A stretch of 64,000 nt of DNA from NCBI RefSeq assembly GCF_033807715.1, contig NC_084599.1:31332125-31396124 (forward strand), in the 5' to 3' direction. Each line of letters opens with the position of its first letter. Within the stretch, counting starts at the first letter, position 1. Source of the stretch: Cololabis saira. Taxonomy: Eukaryota > Chordata > Actinopteri > Beloniformes > Belonidae. Below the pieces are notes generated by a model, which was not told the origin of the DNA, searched no databases, and saw only the letters and a list, made by a program, of their open reading frames with translations. A program made the position numbers and the translations under genes. This document shows positions 63,771 to 64,000 of this stretch, piece by piece.

Positions 63771-64000
63771 CTGACAAATAGGGAATATTCAAATAAATGG
63801 TAGAAAAGAACAAAGTTTGCAACGAAAGAAATACAAACAAAGGCGTGCATGGGGAAAAAGCTGTAATACACTACAGTCGAACCATCACTGACATTTTGGA
63901 AAATGTGTAAAACGTGTGGTATGTGTAAAACCATGGCCTTCGGCCACAACATTTGTTTAGTTTGGATTATGTCCGTTTTGATTGTATCATGTAATTTTGA

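Overview
The window looks like a piece of teleost fish nuclear genome. Genes are split into short exons with GT-AG introns. The intervening DNA is full of dinucleotide and tetranucleotide microsatellites, short non-autonomous DNA transposons (hAT, Harbinger-like and Tc1/mariner types), 5'-truncated LINE 3' ends and a tRNA-derived SINE. I cannot name the species. Most long stop-free frames come from simple repeats and are not genes.

Two protein-coding genes can be recognised, both on the minus strand and arranged head to tail. From about 49.1 kb to the right edge lie the last eight recognisable coding exons of a LAP-family gene matching LRRC7 (densin-180). They end in a C-terminal PDZ domain split over three exons, and all exon phases join cleanly into about 414 residues. 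A probable 3' UTR follows, from about 49.1 down to about 46 kb. About 8 kb beyond the LRRC7 stop codon is the start codon of a DLG1/SAP97-type MAGUK at 41,102. Its first exons encode an N-terminal L27 domain (41,102 to 36.4 kb), then a long Pro/Ser/Thr-rich linker (36.4 to 34.6 kb). After a 25.5 kb intron comes the exon that begins with the DLG-family KYRYQ motif (9,145-8,486). The PDZ, SH3 and guanylate-kinase exons must lie beyond the left edge.

The most striking observation is inside that last DLG1 exon. The conserved ends (KYRYQEEE at the start, ELVQVAERQLSQIQHVHGYV near the end) are separated by 17 in-frame copies of a 21-bp minisatellite that would encode RDGGTLG repeats. This looks like a coding VNTR between L27 and PDZ1 of a synaptic and epithelial scaffold. 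The 832-bp proline-rich exon is also unusually large for this region.

The rest of the window is mainly transposon archaeology. At least seven elements are flanked by target-site duplications that can be read directly (six exact 8-bp, one 7/8). There are three foldback MITEs of one Harbinger-like family, one beginning nine bases inside the DLG1 exon 1 splice donor. There is a near-perfect 368-bp palindrome 86 bp upstream of a DLG1 exon, and several LINE tails. A candidate plus-strand transmembrane exon at 20.2 kb and strong CTCF-like motifs around LRRC7 also deserve a look. LRRC7 (densin) and DLG1 (SAP97) are both postsynaptic and junctional scaffolds, so their tandem arrangement is notable, but no functional link is shown by the sequence.
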